NCBI RefSeq assembly: GCF_009930815.1
Contig: NZ_CP022222.1
Coordinates: forward strand, 5,560,501 to 5,624,500
Direction: 5' to 3'
DNA from: Bradyrhizobium sp. CCBAU 051011
GTDB taxonomy: Bacteria > Pseudomonadota > Alphaproteobacteria > Rhizobiales > Xanthobacteraceae
DNA: 64,000 nucleotides
The translations under genes and the position numbers were made by a program. The notes under the pieces were generated by a model. The model worked only from the letters and a program-made list of their open reading frames with translations, ran no database searches and was not told where the DNA came from. Of this stretch, positions 27,375-37,298 are shown one piece after another; positions within the stretch are counted from its first letter, which is position 1; every line of letters starts with the position of its first letter.

Positions 27375-28733
27375 TCACGGTCCGGTTAGCGAACCATAGA
27401 GGTATCCGGGCAGCCACAACGCAATGCCCGGGAAGATATAGACCAGCGCCATGGTGAAGAAGACCAGGCCGACGAAGGGGAGCGTGCCGGAGAAGATGTC
27501 GGTCAGCTTCACCTGCGGCGGCGCAACGCCCTTCAGATAGAAGGCGGACATCGCGACGGGCGGCGTATTGAACGCGGTCTGCGTGTTCAGTGCAACCAGG
27601 ATGCCAAAGAAGATCGGATCGATCCCATAGTTGGGAAGCAGTGGGAGGAAGATCGGCACGAAGATGATGATGATCTCGGTCCATTCCAGCGGCCAGCCGA
27701 GCAGGAAGATGATCACCTGGGTCAACAGCAGGAACCCGATCGGCGACAGGTTCATCGAGGTGAAGAACTGTTCAACCACCGATTGTCCGCCAAGGACGGC
27801 AAACACCGCGGAGAACGTCCACGACCCGATGAACAGGTAACAGACCATCGCGGTGGCGCGCACGGTCAGATACACGGATTCGCGCATCATCGTGAAGTTG
27901 AGCGAACGATAGGCGGCCGCCAGAACGATGCTCATGAGGGCGCCTACCGCGGCCGCCTCGGAGGGCGTCGCGAGCCCGAACAGGATCGCACCGAGCACTG
28001 ATGCGATGAGCAGCGCGAGCGGCAGGAATGACGTGGCGAGGGCCCAGATTACCGTGCTGAGAGGCACGTTGGTCTGCTCCGGCGGCAGCTTCGGCGCGAG
28101 CGCAGGATTGATGATCGCGCGTGCCATGGCATAGAGAATGTACAACAGAGCCAGCAGGAACCCCGGAATAAACGCGGCCGCATAGAGCTTGACCGCCGAA
28201 ACGCCGGCAGTGGCTGCATAGACGATCAGAAGAATGCTCGGCGGAATCAGGATGCCGAGGCAGCCGCCGGCACAGACGACGCCCGCCGACAGCTTGGTGT
28301 CGTAACCGGCTCGAAGCATCGCGGGCAAGGCCAATAGACCCATTAGCGTGACGACGGCGCCGACGATTCCCGTGGCAGTCGCGAACATCGCACAGGTGAT
28401 CAGCGTGGCCACCGCCAGCGCGCCCGGCACGTGCTTCATCGACAGTTGCAGCGATTGGAACAGGCGGTCGAGAATGTTCGCGCGCTCGACCAGGTAACCC
28501 ATGAAGAGGAACAGCGGTACCGCGACCAGCACGTCGCTGGATGTGACCTCGAACGTCTTCTGCACAAGAAGCGTGAAGATCCGATTCTGGAAGAAATCCT
28601 GGCCGGCCGTGTAGTAGGCGTAGTAGCCGAACGATACGCCCATCGCCATCAGCGTAAAGGCGATCGGAAATCCGAGCATGATGATGAAGATGAACAGACC
28701 CAGCATCAGCATGCCGAGTTGAGGATCGGTCAT
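27375..28733 (-). CDS. dctM: TRAP transporter large permease DctM
   Basis: 452 residues, about 12 hydrophobic segments. Family motifs include VPLFLFMGYLVERANILDRL, GGCLGILIPPSILLIVYAAT and LNTQTAFNTPPVAMSAFYLK. It forms the sodium-driven channel of a tripartite ATP-independent periplasmic transporter with DctQ and DctP. Its ATG overlaps the dctQ stop (28730-28733), so translation is coupled. Confidence 0.9.
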   Translation of the reverse strand: MTDPQLGMLMLGLFIFIIMLGFPIAFTLMAMGVSFGYYAYYTAGQDFFQNRIFTLLVQKTFEVTSSDVLVAVPLFLFMGYLVERANILDRLFQSLQLSMKHVPGALAVATLITCAMFATATGIVGAVVTLMGLLALPAMLRAGYDTKLSAGVVCAGGCLGILIPPSILLIVYAATAGVSAVKLYAAAFIPGFLLALLYILYAMARAIINPALAPKLPPEQTNVPLSTVIWALATSFLPLALLIASVLGAILFGLATPSEAAAVGALMSIVLAAAYRSLNFTMMRESVYLTVRATAMVCYLFIGSWTFSAVFAVLGGQSVVEQFFTSMNLSPIGFLLLTQVIIFLLGWPLEWTEIIIIFVPIFLPLLPNYGIDPIFFGILVALNTQTAFNTPPVAMSAFYLKGVAPPQVKLTDIFSGTLPFVGLVFFTMALVYIFPGIALWLPGYLYGSLTGP

Positions 28734-29332
28734 GCGCCTGCTCCCTTCTCGCTCCGCTGCGCAGCCGCCTGCTGCTGCTGTCCGCGAATGATGAGGCTCT
28801 CGGTTTCCTCAACGTCGTGCAGGCGTTGCGGCCAGCGGCCGGTGCGGATGCAGAGCACACAGCGGATGACTTCAGCCACCCCTTGCAGAAACAGAAGGAC
28901 ACCGGTGGCTGGTATCAGCGCCTTCAGCGGAAACACCGGCACGCCAGCCGGACTGAAGATGCTGACTTCGCGGAAGCGCACCGACATGGCGGCATAATTC
29001 CAGCCCGAATACATCAATGCCGCGATCGCCGGCAGGAAGAACAGAATGTAGAGAACAAGGTCCATCGTCGCCTGGGTGCGCGGCGACCAGAGGCGGTAGA
29101 CCGCGTCGGCGCGCACATGGCCGTTGCGCGAAAGGGTATAAGCACCCGCCATCAGGAACATCGCGCCGTAAGTGATGTAGCTGATGTCGAAGGCCCAGGT
29201 GGTCGGCGCACGCAGCACGTAGCGCATGAACACCTCGTAGCTGACGCCGAGCGTGAGGACCAGGATCAGCCAGGCGAACGCCTTGCCGACCCAGGTGCTG
29301 AGTTGATCGATGAAAAAAAGAAATTTCGTCAT
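28730..29332 (-). CDS. dctQ: TRAP transporter small permease DctQ
   Basis: About 200 residues, four membrane helices, with the family pattern ISYITYGAMFLMAGAYTLSR and GHVRADAVYRLWSPRTQATM. It has a polar C-terminal extension rich in Gln (RGQQQQAAAQRSEKG). The start MTKFLFFIDQLSTWV at 29332 puts the first helix close to the N-terminus; an upstream ATG at 29359 is possible. It lies between dctP (84-111 bp upstream) and dctM (overlapping). Confidence 0.85.
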   Translation of the reverse strand: MTKFLFFIDQLSTWVGKAFAWLILVLTLGVSYEVFMRYVLRAPTTWAFDISYITYGAMFLMAGAYTLSRNGHVRADAVYRLWSPRTQATMDLVLYILFFLPAIAALMYSGWNYAAMSVRFREVSIFSPAGVPVFPLKALIPATGVLLFLQGVAEVIRCVLCIRTGRWPQRLHDVEETESLIIRGQQQQAAAQRSEKGAGA

Positions 29333-29442
29333 GCGAGCTGAACTCGCGGCAAGTCGCACATCCAGATGGCCCCCACCAGTTCCTGGCTGGGCGGCGCGTC
29401 AACCGCGCCGCCCAGCCTATTCATGCCGCGCCGCGAAGGTCG

Positions 29443-30570
29443 TCACACCTTGAGCACACCCGGGAAGTGATGCTCGAAGGCGCCGCGATAATCCGTCGCG
29501 TTGTTCATATTGTAGTAAACCACGCGGCGCACCCATTCCTTCTGCGAGTCCATCACCTTCTTCATGAATGGATCCGACCCTAGCTGGGCGATCAGGCCGT
29601 CCCATGCCTTGATCTGCGCATCGAACACCGACTTCGGCGTCCGCTGAACGTTGACCTTGTCCTTGCTGATCAGCTCCTGCAGGTCTTTGGAGTAGTAATC
29701 CATGGCCTTCCATTCGTTGGCGGACGATACGGCTTCCGCTGCATATTGCAGAATGGCCTTGTGCTCGGCGGGAAGGGCGTTGAACTTGGTCTTGTTGAAC
29801 ATGATCTCGAAATATTCCGTCGCCTGATGGTGGCTGCCCATCATGTAGTATTTAGCGACGTCCTGCGCGCCGAAGCGCCGGTCCGAGGTCGGGTTGTTGA
29901 ACTCGAATCCGTCGATCACGCCGCGCTCCATGGCCGGCACGATTTCGCCGCCCGGAAGCTGTGCGACGGAAGCGCCCATCACCTGGAACAGGTCGGCGGC
30001 CAGACCCACCGTGCGGTATTTGAGCCCCTTCAGGTCGGCGTCGCTGGTGATAGGCTTCTTGAACCAGCCGAGCGGCTGGGTCGGCATCGGCATCGCGAAG
30101 AAACTCTTGATATTGACCTTCATGATCTGGTTCTGGAGCTCTTCGAACAGCTCGCGACCGCCGCCGTTGTGGATCCAGCCAAGGCCTTCATTGGCGTTGA
30201 AGCCGAACACGGGACCCGTGCCGAACAGCGATGCTGCCTTGTGCTTGCCGTACCAGTAGACCGTCACCGTGTGTGCCGCGTCGATCTGGCCGCCATGCAC
30301 GCCGTCGAATACCTGGAACGGATGCACGACCGAGCCGCCGACCAGATAGTCGATGCGCAGCCGGCCCCCGGCCATCTCGTTGACGCGCTTCACATAGTCT
30401 TCGGCCATCTCGTTGAAGACGTCGGCCTTGCCCCACGAGCCCTGCATCTTCAGGGTCGCTGTCTGCGCCCGGCTGACTTGCGGCATGGCGATGGCGGCGG
30501 CGCCGGTAGCGCCGGCGGCCAGCAAAAATTTGCGACGGGTTGCCTTGGTCTTTTCAGACTTTGCAGTCAT
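29443..30570 (-). CDS. dctP: TRAP transporter substrate-binding protein (TakP-like)
   Basis: 375 residues, exported by the Tat pathway judging by TRRKFLLAAGATGAAAIAMP followed by QVSRAQT. The mature protein resembles TakP, the 2-oxoacid-binding protein of Rhodobacter: LKGLKYRTVGLAADLFQVMG carries the conserved carboxylate-binding Arg, then LPGGEIVPAMERGVIDGFEF and NNPTSDRRFG. The ligand is therefore probably a monocarboxylate or 2-oxoacid; the exact substrate is inference. GGGAGGA precedes the ATG. A perfect palindrome GCACTTAAGTGC lies 35 bp upstream. Confidence 0.9.
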   Translation of the reverse strand: MTAKSEKTKATRRKFLLAAGATGAAAIAMPQVSRAQTATLKMQGSWGKADVFNEMAEDYVKRVNEMAGGRLRIDYLVGGSVVHPFQVFDGVHGGQIDAAHTVTVYWYGKHKAASLFGTGPVFGFNANEGLGWIHNGGGRELFEELQNQIMKVNIKSFFAMPMPTQPLGWFKKPITSDADLKGLKYRTVGLAADLFQVMGASVAQLPGGEIVPAMERGVIDGFEFNNPTSDRRFGAQDVAKYYMMGSHHQATEYFEIMFNKTKFNALPAEHKAILQYAAEAVSSANEWKAMDYYSKDLQELISKDKVNVQRTPKSVFDAQIKAWDGLIAQLGSDPFMKKVMDSQKEWVRRVVYYNMNNATDYRGAFEHHFPGVLKV

Positions 30571-30604
30571 GGACGTCCTCCCTGGCGGCGTTGTTGTTCG
30601 AACG

Positions 30605-30616
30605 GCACTTAAGTGC
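30605..30616. promoter_or_regulatory. palindrome upstream of the TRAP operon
   Basis: GCACTTAAGTGC, a perfect 12-bp palindrome 35 bp upstream of dctP; a possible operator. No cognate regulator gene lies next to it. Confidence 0.3.
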
Positions 30617-30638
30617 GCTTCTGCAAGACGCTCACTGG

Positions 30639-30875
30639 TTATCCGTTCGTTACGCGCATCGAATGGCTGTCAAGATCCTCCGCAGCAAACCCCAGGACGT
30701 AGCTCAACACTAGAATAGTCGCGGAGATCGCGGTAATATCGACACACGAGAGGAAAGGCTTGGCTAGTCGCCGCGGCAATGACGGATGCCGGAATCGATA
30801 GACCCGGCCGGCCAGCGTAATCACTTCAAACGTTCGAATTGCTCGCGATCCGTTAGGTATCTTCCTCGTCGACAT
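30639..30875 (-). CDS. 78-residue single-span membrane protein
   Basis: Begins MSTRKIPNGSRAIRTFEVIT, basic at the N-terminus, with one hydrophobic segment near the end (CVDITAISATILVLSYVLGF). GGAGAGGAG lies about eight bases before the ATG at 30875, which decides the start. It lies between HflC and the TRAP operon on the same strand. Function unknown. Confidence 0.6.
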   Translation of the reverse strand: MSTRKIPNGSRAIRTFEVITLAGRVYRFRHPSLPRRLAKPFLSCVDITAISATILVLSYVLGFAAEDLDSHSMRVTNG

Positions 30876-31033
30876 CTGGATATCTCCTCTCCAGCTCTTC
30901 GACCATAGCGCGGGCAATTTCCCGCTTCTTCCATGATGACGGTATCAGCGCCCAAATCCCGTACGTGATCACCCCGGACATGCGCCCCTGTGATGAGCAA
31001 GTCGGTACAAGCATCGCCTATTCTGCGGTTGAT

Positions 31034-31921
31034 CTAGTCAGCTGCGTTTGTTTCGGGCTTGCCTCCTTCATTCCCGAAATACCGAAAAAAGTCGGAATTT
31101 GGCTTGAGCAGCATGCGCGTGTCTTCGGAGGCAAAGCCCTTTTCGTAGGCCTGGATGGTGCGGTAGAAGGTGAAGAAATCCTGATCCCGGTCGTAAGCTG
31201 CAGCAAAAATCGCGTTTCGCTCGGCGTCGCCTCGACCACGAATTTGCTCAGACCTGGAGTTCGCTTCCGCTACCAGAACCGTGACCTCCCGGTCTGCGCG
31301 CGCGCGGATCTCTTGAGCACGTTCATTGCCGAGCGCGCGAAACTCCGCCGCTTCCCGCTGGCGCTCGGTCTGCATGCGCTGGTAAACAGCCTGGCTGTTC
31401 TGCTCTGGCAGGTCCGCGCGGCGGATACGCAGATCTACGACCGAAATGCCCATGGCGGTCGCCTCCCGGTCGACTTGTTCGCGCATGCGGCCAGTCAACT
31501 GTGGACGCTCGTCCCGAACGACCTTTATGAAACTCGACTCGCCAAGGACTCGGCGTAGCGACGAGATAGCCAGTATGGACAGGCGCGAATTCGCGCCTTC
31601 GATCGAATTGACGGTCTGATAAAACTTGAGAGGATCCTGAATACGATAGCGAACAAACGCGTCGACAATGAGACGCTTTTGATCGGAGGCGATGACTTCC
31701 TGAACTGGTGCTTCTAGATCGAGAACTCTGCGGTCGATGGGGACGACCCGATCGATGAACGGCCACTTAGCATTGAGGCCAGGCTCCATTATCACTCGTA
31801 TCGGGTCTCCGAATCGTAAGACGAGCGCTTGCTCGGTCTGATGGACGCTGAAAAGAGAGCCGTATATGAGCAGGGCTGCAAGAACGGCGAGTACACTGGC
31901 GTAGGTCACGCTAGGTCTCAT
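31034..31921 (-). CDS. hflC: HflC, stomatin/prohibitin-family membrane protein
   Basis: 295 residues. One N-terminal membrane anchor (VLAVLAALLIYGSLFSVHQT) then an SPFH domain (EQALVLRFGDP, IVDAFVRYRIQDPLKFYQTV) and a long coiled region (RALGNERAQEIRARADREVT). With HflK it forms the periplasmic cage that modulates the FtsH protease. Its start overlaps the hflK stop by ATGA. Confidence 0.9.
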   Translation of the reverse strand: MRPSVTYASVLAVLAALLIYGSLFSVHQTEQALVLRFGDPIRVIMEPGLNAKWPFIDRVVPIDRRVLDLEAPVQEVIASDQKRLIVDAFVRYRIQDPLKFYQTVNSIEGANSRLSILAISSLRRVLGESSFIKVVRDERPQLTGRMREQVDREATAMGISVVDLRIRRADLPEQNSQAVYQRMQTERQREAAEFRALGNERAQEIRARADREVTVLVAEANSRSEQIRGRGDAERNAIFAAAYDRDQDFFTFYRTIQAYEKGFASEDTRMLLKPNSDFFRYFGNEGGKPETNAAD

Positions 31922-33024
31922 TGCAATTCCCCTTTGCCTCTGGCGTCTGCTGCAGTCGGTCGCCGCACTTGCCGCGTTAGTTCGTTGAGCGGCAGGTATG
32001 GCACCACTCCGGTGCCGCCAGCATCAGCATCGATGATGATCTTGTCCTTGCCCGCGAACAGGCGCTCCATGGTCTCGATGTGCAGGCGCCGTCGCGTGAC
32101 CACGGGAGCTTTGGCGTACTCGCCATAGACCTGAAGAAACCGCGCTGCCTGGCCCTTCGCCTCCACGACTGACTGCTCCCGATACGCCTCGGCGGCCTGG
32201 ATGATCTGTGCCACTTGACCGCGAGCCTCGGGGATAACGCGGTTGGCATAGGCTTGCGCCTGGTTCTGAGCCCGCTCGCCGTCGGCGCGCGCGGCCTGCA
32301 CGTCGCGGAAGGCGTCGATCACCTGTTGAGGCGGGTCAACTTTTTGCAGCTGTACCTGAGTGACCAGAATGCCGGCGCCATACTGATCGAGGGTGGTCTG
32401 CATCAGCTCTTGAACGGCACTTTCGGCGATTTGACGGCCCTCGGTCAGGATGGGCTGCAACAGCGAACGTCCAATCACCTCGCGCATCGCGCTTTCGGCG
32501 ACCGCCTTCACCGTGCTCTCCTGATTGCGGACATTGAAGAGGTAGTCGGTCGTGCCATTTCGATCGGGACTGACGCGCCAGAACACGGCGAAGTTAATAT
32601 CGACGATGTTCTCATCGCCGGTCAGCATCAAACCCTCTTCCGGAACTTCCTGCCCGACAGCGACCCGCCGCGTGTCCCCAGCGAGACGCATTCCGACATC
32701 GACCCGATTGATGCGAGTGACCTTCGGCGTCAGAGCTTGTTCGATGGGGTAGGGCAAATGATAGTTCAGGCCCGGCTGGACCATGCGGTTCATCTTGCCG
32801 AACCTCAATACGACTCCGTGCTCATCGGGTTGGACGCGGAAAAAGCCCGAGCCGGCCCACACGAATACGGAGGCCAGTGCAAGAACAAAAAGTCCCTTGC
32901 TGCCGAAATTGCCGCCGGGGTAATTCCGTTTGACCCATTCCTGAAGCCGCCGGATATACTCCTCCAGATCAGGCGGCTGAGAGTCCCTTCGCAAGGGGGG
33001 AGGGCCCCAAGGTCCAGTTGGCAT
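31918..33024 (-). CDS. hflK: HflK, SPFH-family partner of HflC
   Basis: About 368 residues from MPTGPWGPPPLRRDSQPPDL. Proline-rich cytoplasmic head, membrane span (GLFVLALASVFVWAGSGFFR), SPFH domain (VQPDEHGVVLRFGKMN) and coiled coil (AQAYANRVIPEARGQVAQII). CGGAGGA seven bases upstream fixes the start at 33024 rather than 33126. Coupled to hflC. Confidence 0.9.
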   Translation of the reverse strand: MPTGPWGPPPLRRDSQPPDLEEYIRRLQEWVKRNYPGGNFGSKGLFVLALASVFVWAGSGFFRVQPDEHGVVLRFGKMNRMVQPGLNYHLPYPIEQALTPKVTRINRVDVGMRLAGDTRRVAVGQEVPEEGLMLTGDENIVDINFAVFWRVSPDRNGTTDYLFNVRNQESTVKAVAESAMREVIGRSLLQPILTEGRQIAESAVQELMQTTLDQYGAGILVTQVQLQKVDPPQQVIDAFRDVQAARADGERAQNQAQAYANRVIPEARGQVAQIIQAAEAYREQSVVEAKGQAARFLQVYGEYAKAPVVTRRRLHIETMERLFAGKDKIIIDADAGGTGVVPYLPLNELTRQVRRPTAADARGKGELQ

Positions 33025-33212
33025 GGTGGTTCCTCCGAGGCATGCATCTCGCCTCCAGCAAACTAGCCTTGAGATTGAGTAGGGCTTCGAAAAAAACCAG
33101 CTGTAAACATTGACAGTGTGGTGCAATGCCGCGTTGTTCGGTCAGTCTGGAATAGGGCGGCGTTGCGAGATCTACGAAATGAGATCGTACGCGTTTTGGA
33201 CAGCATACGGTA

Positions 33213-33809
33213 TCAAGTCTCAATGAGCCCCAGGAGCGCGCAACGGATTGCCGCTTGAACTCTCGTCGCCACACCGAGCTTGCGGATCACATTGTTTACG
33301 TGGAAATTGACAGTGCGCTCGCTCACGTTCATCAATACGGCAATGTCGGTGGACGATTTTCCTTTCGCGACCCAAGTCAGTGCTTCGATCTCCCGCCCGG
33401 TCAGGGAAAAATCGACGTGCTCCTGGTTTGGATGTTGGGCAAGACGGCTCCGGATGATTTCCACTAACAGCTCGAAATCAAGGGGTTTGGCGATGAAGTC
33501 GTCGCACCCCATTCGGCGCGCCTGCAGGTGGCTTTCGCGGTTGCCATACGCCGTAATGAACAGGAAAGGAACATTGCGCAACTGGCCCGCATCTTTGCGA
33601 AAGGCGCCGAGGACATCGAATCCGGTCAGGTGCGGCATGTCTATGTCGCACAGGATGAGATCCGGATGATGAGATAACTGCCTAATTCCTTCGACGCCAT
33701 CCGTGGCGACAATGGTCTCGAATCCCTCATCCTCCAGAACCTCGACCAGCAGGTCGAGGGTTGCGGGATCATCCTCAATGCATAGGACTCGCGGGAGACG
33801 TGTCATCAA
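33213..33809 (-). CDS. response regulator, receiver + LuxR-type HTH
   Basis: 198 residues. Receiver with RVLCIEDDPATLDLLVEVLE, phosphoacceptor Asp in LILCDIDMPHLTGFDVLG and Lys in DFIAKPLDFEL; then a short linker and a FixJ/NarL-type HTH (LTGREIEALTWVAKGKSSTD, VSERTVNFHVNNVIRKLGVA). It follows its kinase with a 2-bp gap. A decayed relative of the pair exists at 42504-42900. The target may be the neighbouring XoxF gene; that is inference. Confidence 0.9.
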   Translation of the reverse strand: MMTRLPRVLCIEDDPATLDLLVEVLEDEGFETIVATDGVEGIRQLSHHPDLILCDIDMPHLTGFDVLGAFRKDAGQLRNVPFLFITAYGNRESHLQARRMGCDDFIAKPLDFELLVEIIRSRLAQHPNQEHVDFSLTGREIEALTWVAKGKSSTDIAVLMNVSERTVNFHVNNVIRKLGVATRVQAAIRCALLGLIET

Positions 33810-33811
33810 GG

Positions 33812-34864
33812 CTACGCATCCCTGCTTTGCGGAAGGTCTATGATTACCCTGGTGCCCTTGCCGAAATCGGTTTCGATGAGAAGTCGTCCGCTATGTGCTT
33901 CGACGATGCGCTCGACGAAATAGAGGCCCAGGCCCGCGCCGCTGGTCCCTTTACTGTTTTTCCCGCGGTAGTAAGGCTCTCTCACTCTCGGCAATTCATC
34001 CGGTGCGATGCCCCCACCCCGGTCCGCGATTGCGACGCGAACCATACCCGCGTGGGTCGCGATGTCGATCGAAATCGGCGCGTTGAATGAACCGGAATAC
34101 TTGACGCTGTTCAGGACAACGTTCTCGAACAATTGGCGTAGCAGCATTTCGTCACCTTCCACTACTTGGGGTTCGGACGACGCATGCAATTCGATGGGGC
34201 CGCCTCGTTGGTCCTCCTTAAGCTGTTCCAAGAGCTTGGTGAGCAGAACCGTGACATCGATCCTCTGGCGTTCAACCGGGATAGTGCCGTCGCCCAGCGA
34301 TGAAGCGAATTGTACCCGACCGACGATTCCCTCGATGCGTTCCGCGGCGCCACGAATTTTGTCGGCGCGCGCTTTCAGGTCGCTGGGAGAAATCCGCTCC
34401 GAGAGCTTGGCGAGACGGTAAGCCTGGCCCGTGATGGTGGTTAGCGCGGTGCCGATCTCGTGCGAGAGAATGGCCACGAAACGGCGCTGGTACTCGGCTT
34501 GCTGCTGCATGTCGACTTGGCGCCGATATTGGACTTTAACAAGCACTGCAACGACCCACTGCGTGGCAATGGCAATGAAGCGGTTAGCGAGCACCGCCGT
34601 CAATGGCAGTTCGCTCGACGGCAGAGCGAAAGATCCAGCGATTGATAGTGCGGTCGCCGTTGCGGCGTAAAGAAATGGTCGCGGCTGCAGCTCGAACAAG
34701 CTCACGAAAATCGGAATCGCGTATGCAAAGCAGGCTGAGACATTTTCGGGGTGGGTCCATATGTCAAAAAGGAAAATGGATCCCAGCAGCAGCCAAATGA
34801 CCGCCCTGACTGAGCGCGTGCTGACGAACAAACGGGGTCGTTCGGTATGTCTCGTCCTCACCAT
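33812..34864 (-). CDS. membrane sensor histidine kinase
   Basis: 350 residues. About five hydrophobic segments with little periplasmic sequence (residues 20-115), then the phosphoacceptor H-box AILSHEIGTALTTITGQAYR, the N-box (LFENVVLNSVKYSGS) and ATP-lid glycines (IADRGGGIAPDELP, SGAGLGLYFVERIVEAHSGR). It is likely to sense a signal inside the membrane. First gene of a two-gene operon with the LuxR-type regulator, transcribed away from the xoxF-like gene. Confidence 0.9.
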   Translation of the reverse strand: MVRTRHTERPRLFVSTRSVRAVIWLLLGSIFLFDIWTHPENVSACFAYAIPIFVSLFELQPRPFLYAATATALSIAGSFALPSSELPLTAVLANRFIAIATQWVVAVLVKVQYRRQVDMQQQAEYQRRFVAILSHEIGTALTTITGQAYRLAKLSERISPSDLKARADKIRGAAERIEGIVGRVQFASSLGDGTIPVERQRIDVTVLLTKLLEQLKEDQRGGPIELHASSEPQVVEGDEMLLRQLFENVVLNSVKYSGSFNAPISIDIATHAGMVRVAIADRGGGIAPDELPRVREPYYRGKNSKGTSGAGLGLYFVERIVEAHSGRLLIETDFGKGTRVIIDLPQSRDA

Positions 34865-35387
34865 CGATCCTCAGGTGCTGGACGCAGGTCGTGTATCGGG
34901 GCGCAGCTCGACCCAGGATACCTGACAAGGTTAACAGGTATGAAAGCCCGCGACCATGTGCAATCTCGTCACGGTGTTCGGAAGAATTCGAAGATGTTCT
35001 GCTGCTCCGGAGGCGCGACGACTTCGGAAGAGGGAGAAGGTCGTGACGACGGGCGATAGCCTTGGCGCAAAGACGAGCTCCAGCAAGCCCAAAAAGCATG
35101 TGTCCGATGGAGCAAAAGCGCTGGCTGTCTGGAGCAACGGCGGCTGCATAAGGACTGCAGCGTCGGCGGGGAGTTCGCGGGATCGAAAGCGGCCTCCGGT
35201 CAAGCGTCGCAATCTGGGCAAAGTCGTCACGCCGACCTAAGCCGATACGGTCGAAGTCTGCACCGAACGCCGAGAACCGCAGTACAGGCCAGAATCTTCA
35301 TGTAGCGACAAGGCGTCACTCTTGCGGTCGCGATAAAGCCGCTTGCAGAGACTGGCCCGCACGACAATTCCAATAGGGAGGACTCAG
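34865..35387. other. divergent intergenic region
   Basis: 520 bp between the kinase start and the XoxF start; it should hold promoters for both. A plus-strand frame (34956-35240) includes SDGAKALAVWSNGG, resembling a short minus-strand frame at 42231 (SDGAKPLSMWSN), but neither has good coding support. No FixK box or TGTCAGGA palindrome is present. Confidence 0.4.
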
Positions 35388-37184
35388 ATGAGCTATCTAT
35401 TGCTCAAGATCTGCTTCAGCGCTGCAGCAATGCTCGCCACTGGAGCGGCCAGTGCAAACGATGAACTCATCAAGATGTCGCAGAACCCGAAGGAATGGGT
35501 GATGCCGACAGGGAACTATGCCAACCATCGCTACTCACAACTCAAGCAGATCACGTCCGACAATGCCGTCAAGCTGCAGGTAGCGTGGACGTTTTCGACC
35601 GGTGTCTTGCGCGGGCACGAAGGCGGACCCTTGGTGATCGGCAATGTTATGTACGTCCACGGTCCGTTCCCGAACCCGGTTTTCGCGCTTGATCTAAATG
35701 ACGATGGCAAGATCCTTTGGAAATACGAGCCGAAGCAGGATCCCAATGTGATTCCGATCATGTGCTGCGACACGGTCAATCGTGGTGCGGCCTATGGTGA
35801 TGGCAAGATCTTTCTGTACCAAGCTGACACCACGCTGGTCGCTCTGGACGCTAAAACCGGCAAGGCAGCCTGGTCGGTCAAGAACGGCGATACGTCGAAG
35901 GGCGAGACGGGCACCTCGGCTCCGATGGTGGTCAAAGACAAGGTGCTCGTCGGCAATTCCGGTGGCGAATTCGGAGTTCGCGGTTCGATGACAGCGTACG
36001 ACATAAAAACCGGCAAGCAGGCATGGCGTGCGTATTCAGTCGGACCCGATGGCGAGATGCTGATCGATCCGCAGAAGACCACAGAACACGGAAAGCCCGT
36101 CGGCACTGATTCCAGTCTCAAAAGCTGGGAAGGTGACCAGTGGAAGATTGGCGGATCCACGACCTGGGGATGGTACTCCTACGATCCCGAACTTAACCTG
36201 GTCTACTACGGCTCCGCTAATCCCGGGACATGGAATCCGAGCCAGCGGCCGGGCGACAACAAATGGTCAATGACGATATTCGCACGTGATGTCGATAGCG
36301 GAATGGCCAGATGGGTTTACCAGATGACTCCGCACGACGAGTGGGACTACGACGGCGTCAACGAAATGATCCTCGTCGACCAGAACATCGGCGGCACGCC
36401 GCGGAAGCTGCTCGTTCACTTCGATCGAAATGGCTTCGCGTACACACTCGACCGAACGAACGGCGAACTCCTCGTCGCGGAGAAGTATGATCCGGTGGTC
36501 AATTGGGCTACGAAAGTCGACATGGACAAGAGCTCACGAACCTATGGTCGTCCCATCCTCGATCCGAAGTACTCGACCCAAAAAGCGGACGTCAATGTGA
36601 GAGGGATTTGTCCGGCTGCGCTGGGAACGAAGGACCAGCAGCCCGCTGCATTCTCGCCTGAGACCGGCCTGTTCTACGTGCCGACGAACCATGTCTGCAT
36701 GGACTACGAGCCGTTCAAGGTGAACTACACGGCTGGGCAGCCCTATGTCGGGGCAACGCTGTCGATGTACCCACCGCCCGGTGAAAACCGCATGGGCAAT
36801 TTCATTGCCTGGGATGCCCGGACCGGCAAGATCGTTTGGTCGAACAAAGAGCAGTTCTCGGTCTGGTCCGGCGCCTTGGTGACCGCAGGCAACGTGGCCT
36901 TCTATGGAACGCTCGAAGGCTATCTGAAGGCTGTCGATGCCAAAACGGGCAAAGAACTCTACAGGTTCAAGACGCCGTCAGGAATCATCGGCAACGTGAT
37001 AACTTACGAACATAATGGCAAACAATACGTTGCTGTTCTGTCTGGAGTGGGCGGTTGGGCCGGCATCGGGCTCGCTGCCGGGTTGACAGAGCCCACCGCT
37101 GGCTTGGGCGCCGTTGGCGGCTATGCGGCCTTGAGCAATTACACAGCGCTGGGAGGTCAGCTCACGGTTTTCTCGCTGCCTTGA
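35388..37184 (+). CDS. xoxF: XoxF-type PQQ-dependent methanol/alcohol dehydrogenase
   Basis: About 598 residues with a signal peptide ([20 protein letters not shown], cleavage near AASANDE). It oxidises methanol or other alcohols in the periplasm with PQQ. Visible features: the eight-bladed propeller repeats, the vicinal disulfide in [12 protein letters not shown], and the catalytic Asp320 in [12 protein letters not shown]. Asp322, two residues later, is the extra lanthanide-binding Asp that marks XoxF; calcium-type MxaF has Ala there. GGGAGG precedes the ATG at 35388. No cytochrome xoxG, xoxJ or pqq genes are adjacent, so it is an orphan copy. Confidence 0.9.
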   Translation: MSYLLLKICFSAAAMLATGAASANDELIKMSQNPKEWVMPTGNYANHRYSQLKQITSDNAVKLQVAWTFSTGVLRGHEGGPLVIGNVMYVHGPFPNPVFALDLNDDGKILWKYEPKQDPNVIPIMCCDTVNRGAAYGDGKIFLYQADTTLVALDAKTGKAAWSVKNGDTSKGETGTSAPMVVKDKVLVGNSGGEFGVRGSMTAYDIKTGKQAWRAYSVGPDGEMLIDPQKTTEHGKPVGTDSSLKSWEGDQWKIGGSTTWGWYSYDPELNLVYYGSANPGTWNPSQRPGDNKWSMTIFARDVDSGMARWVYQMTPHDEWDYDGVNEMILVDQNIGGTPRKLLVHFDRNGFAYTLDRTNGELLVAEKYDPVVNWATKVDMDKSSRTYGRPILDPKYSTQKADVNVRGICPAALGTKDQQPAAFSPETGLFYVPTNHVCMDYEPFKVNYTAGQPYVGATLSMYPPPGENRMGNFIAWDARTGKIVWSNKEQFSVWSGALVTAGNVAFYGTLEGYLKAVDAKTGKELYRFKTPSGIIGNVITYEHNGKQYVAVLSGVGGWAGIGLAAGLTEPTAGLGAVGGYAALSNYTALGGQLTVFSLP

Positions 37185-37298
37185 GACTGAGCCGCAAACG
37201 AAATGACTGCAGTCATGGCGCCGCAGGGCCGTGCCAGCCGCAGCCGCGCTGGAGCATCAACCTCCAACTAGCGTTGTCGACCGGACTCGCTTTGTAAA

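Noticed and set aside
29746..30612. 288-codon frame on the plus strand
   Set aside because: Antisense to the TRAP binding-protein gene; no domain recognisable.
32215..33066. 283-codon frame on the plus strand
   Set aside because: Antisense to hflK, which has full family motifs.
34956..35240. 94-codon frame in the xoxF/kinase divergent region
   Set aside because: Very basic low-complexity composition and no ribosome site; occupies the expected promoter region.
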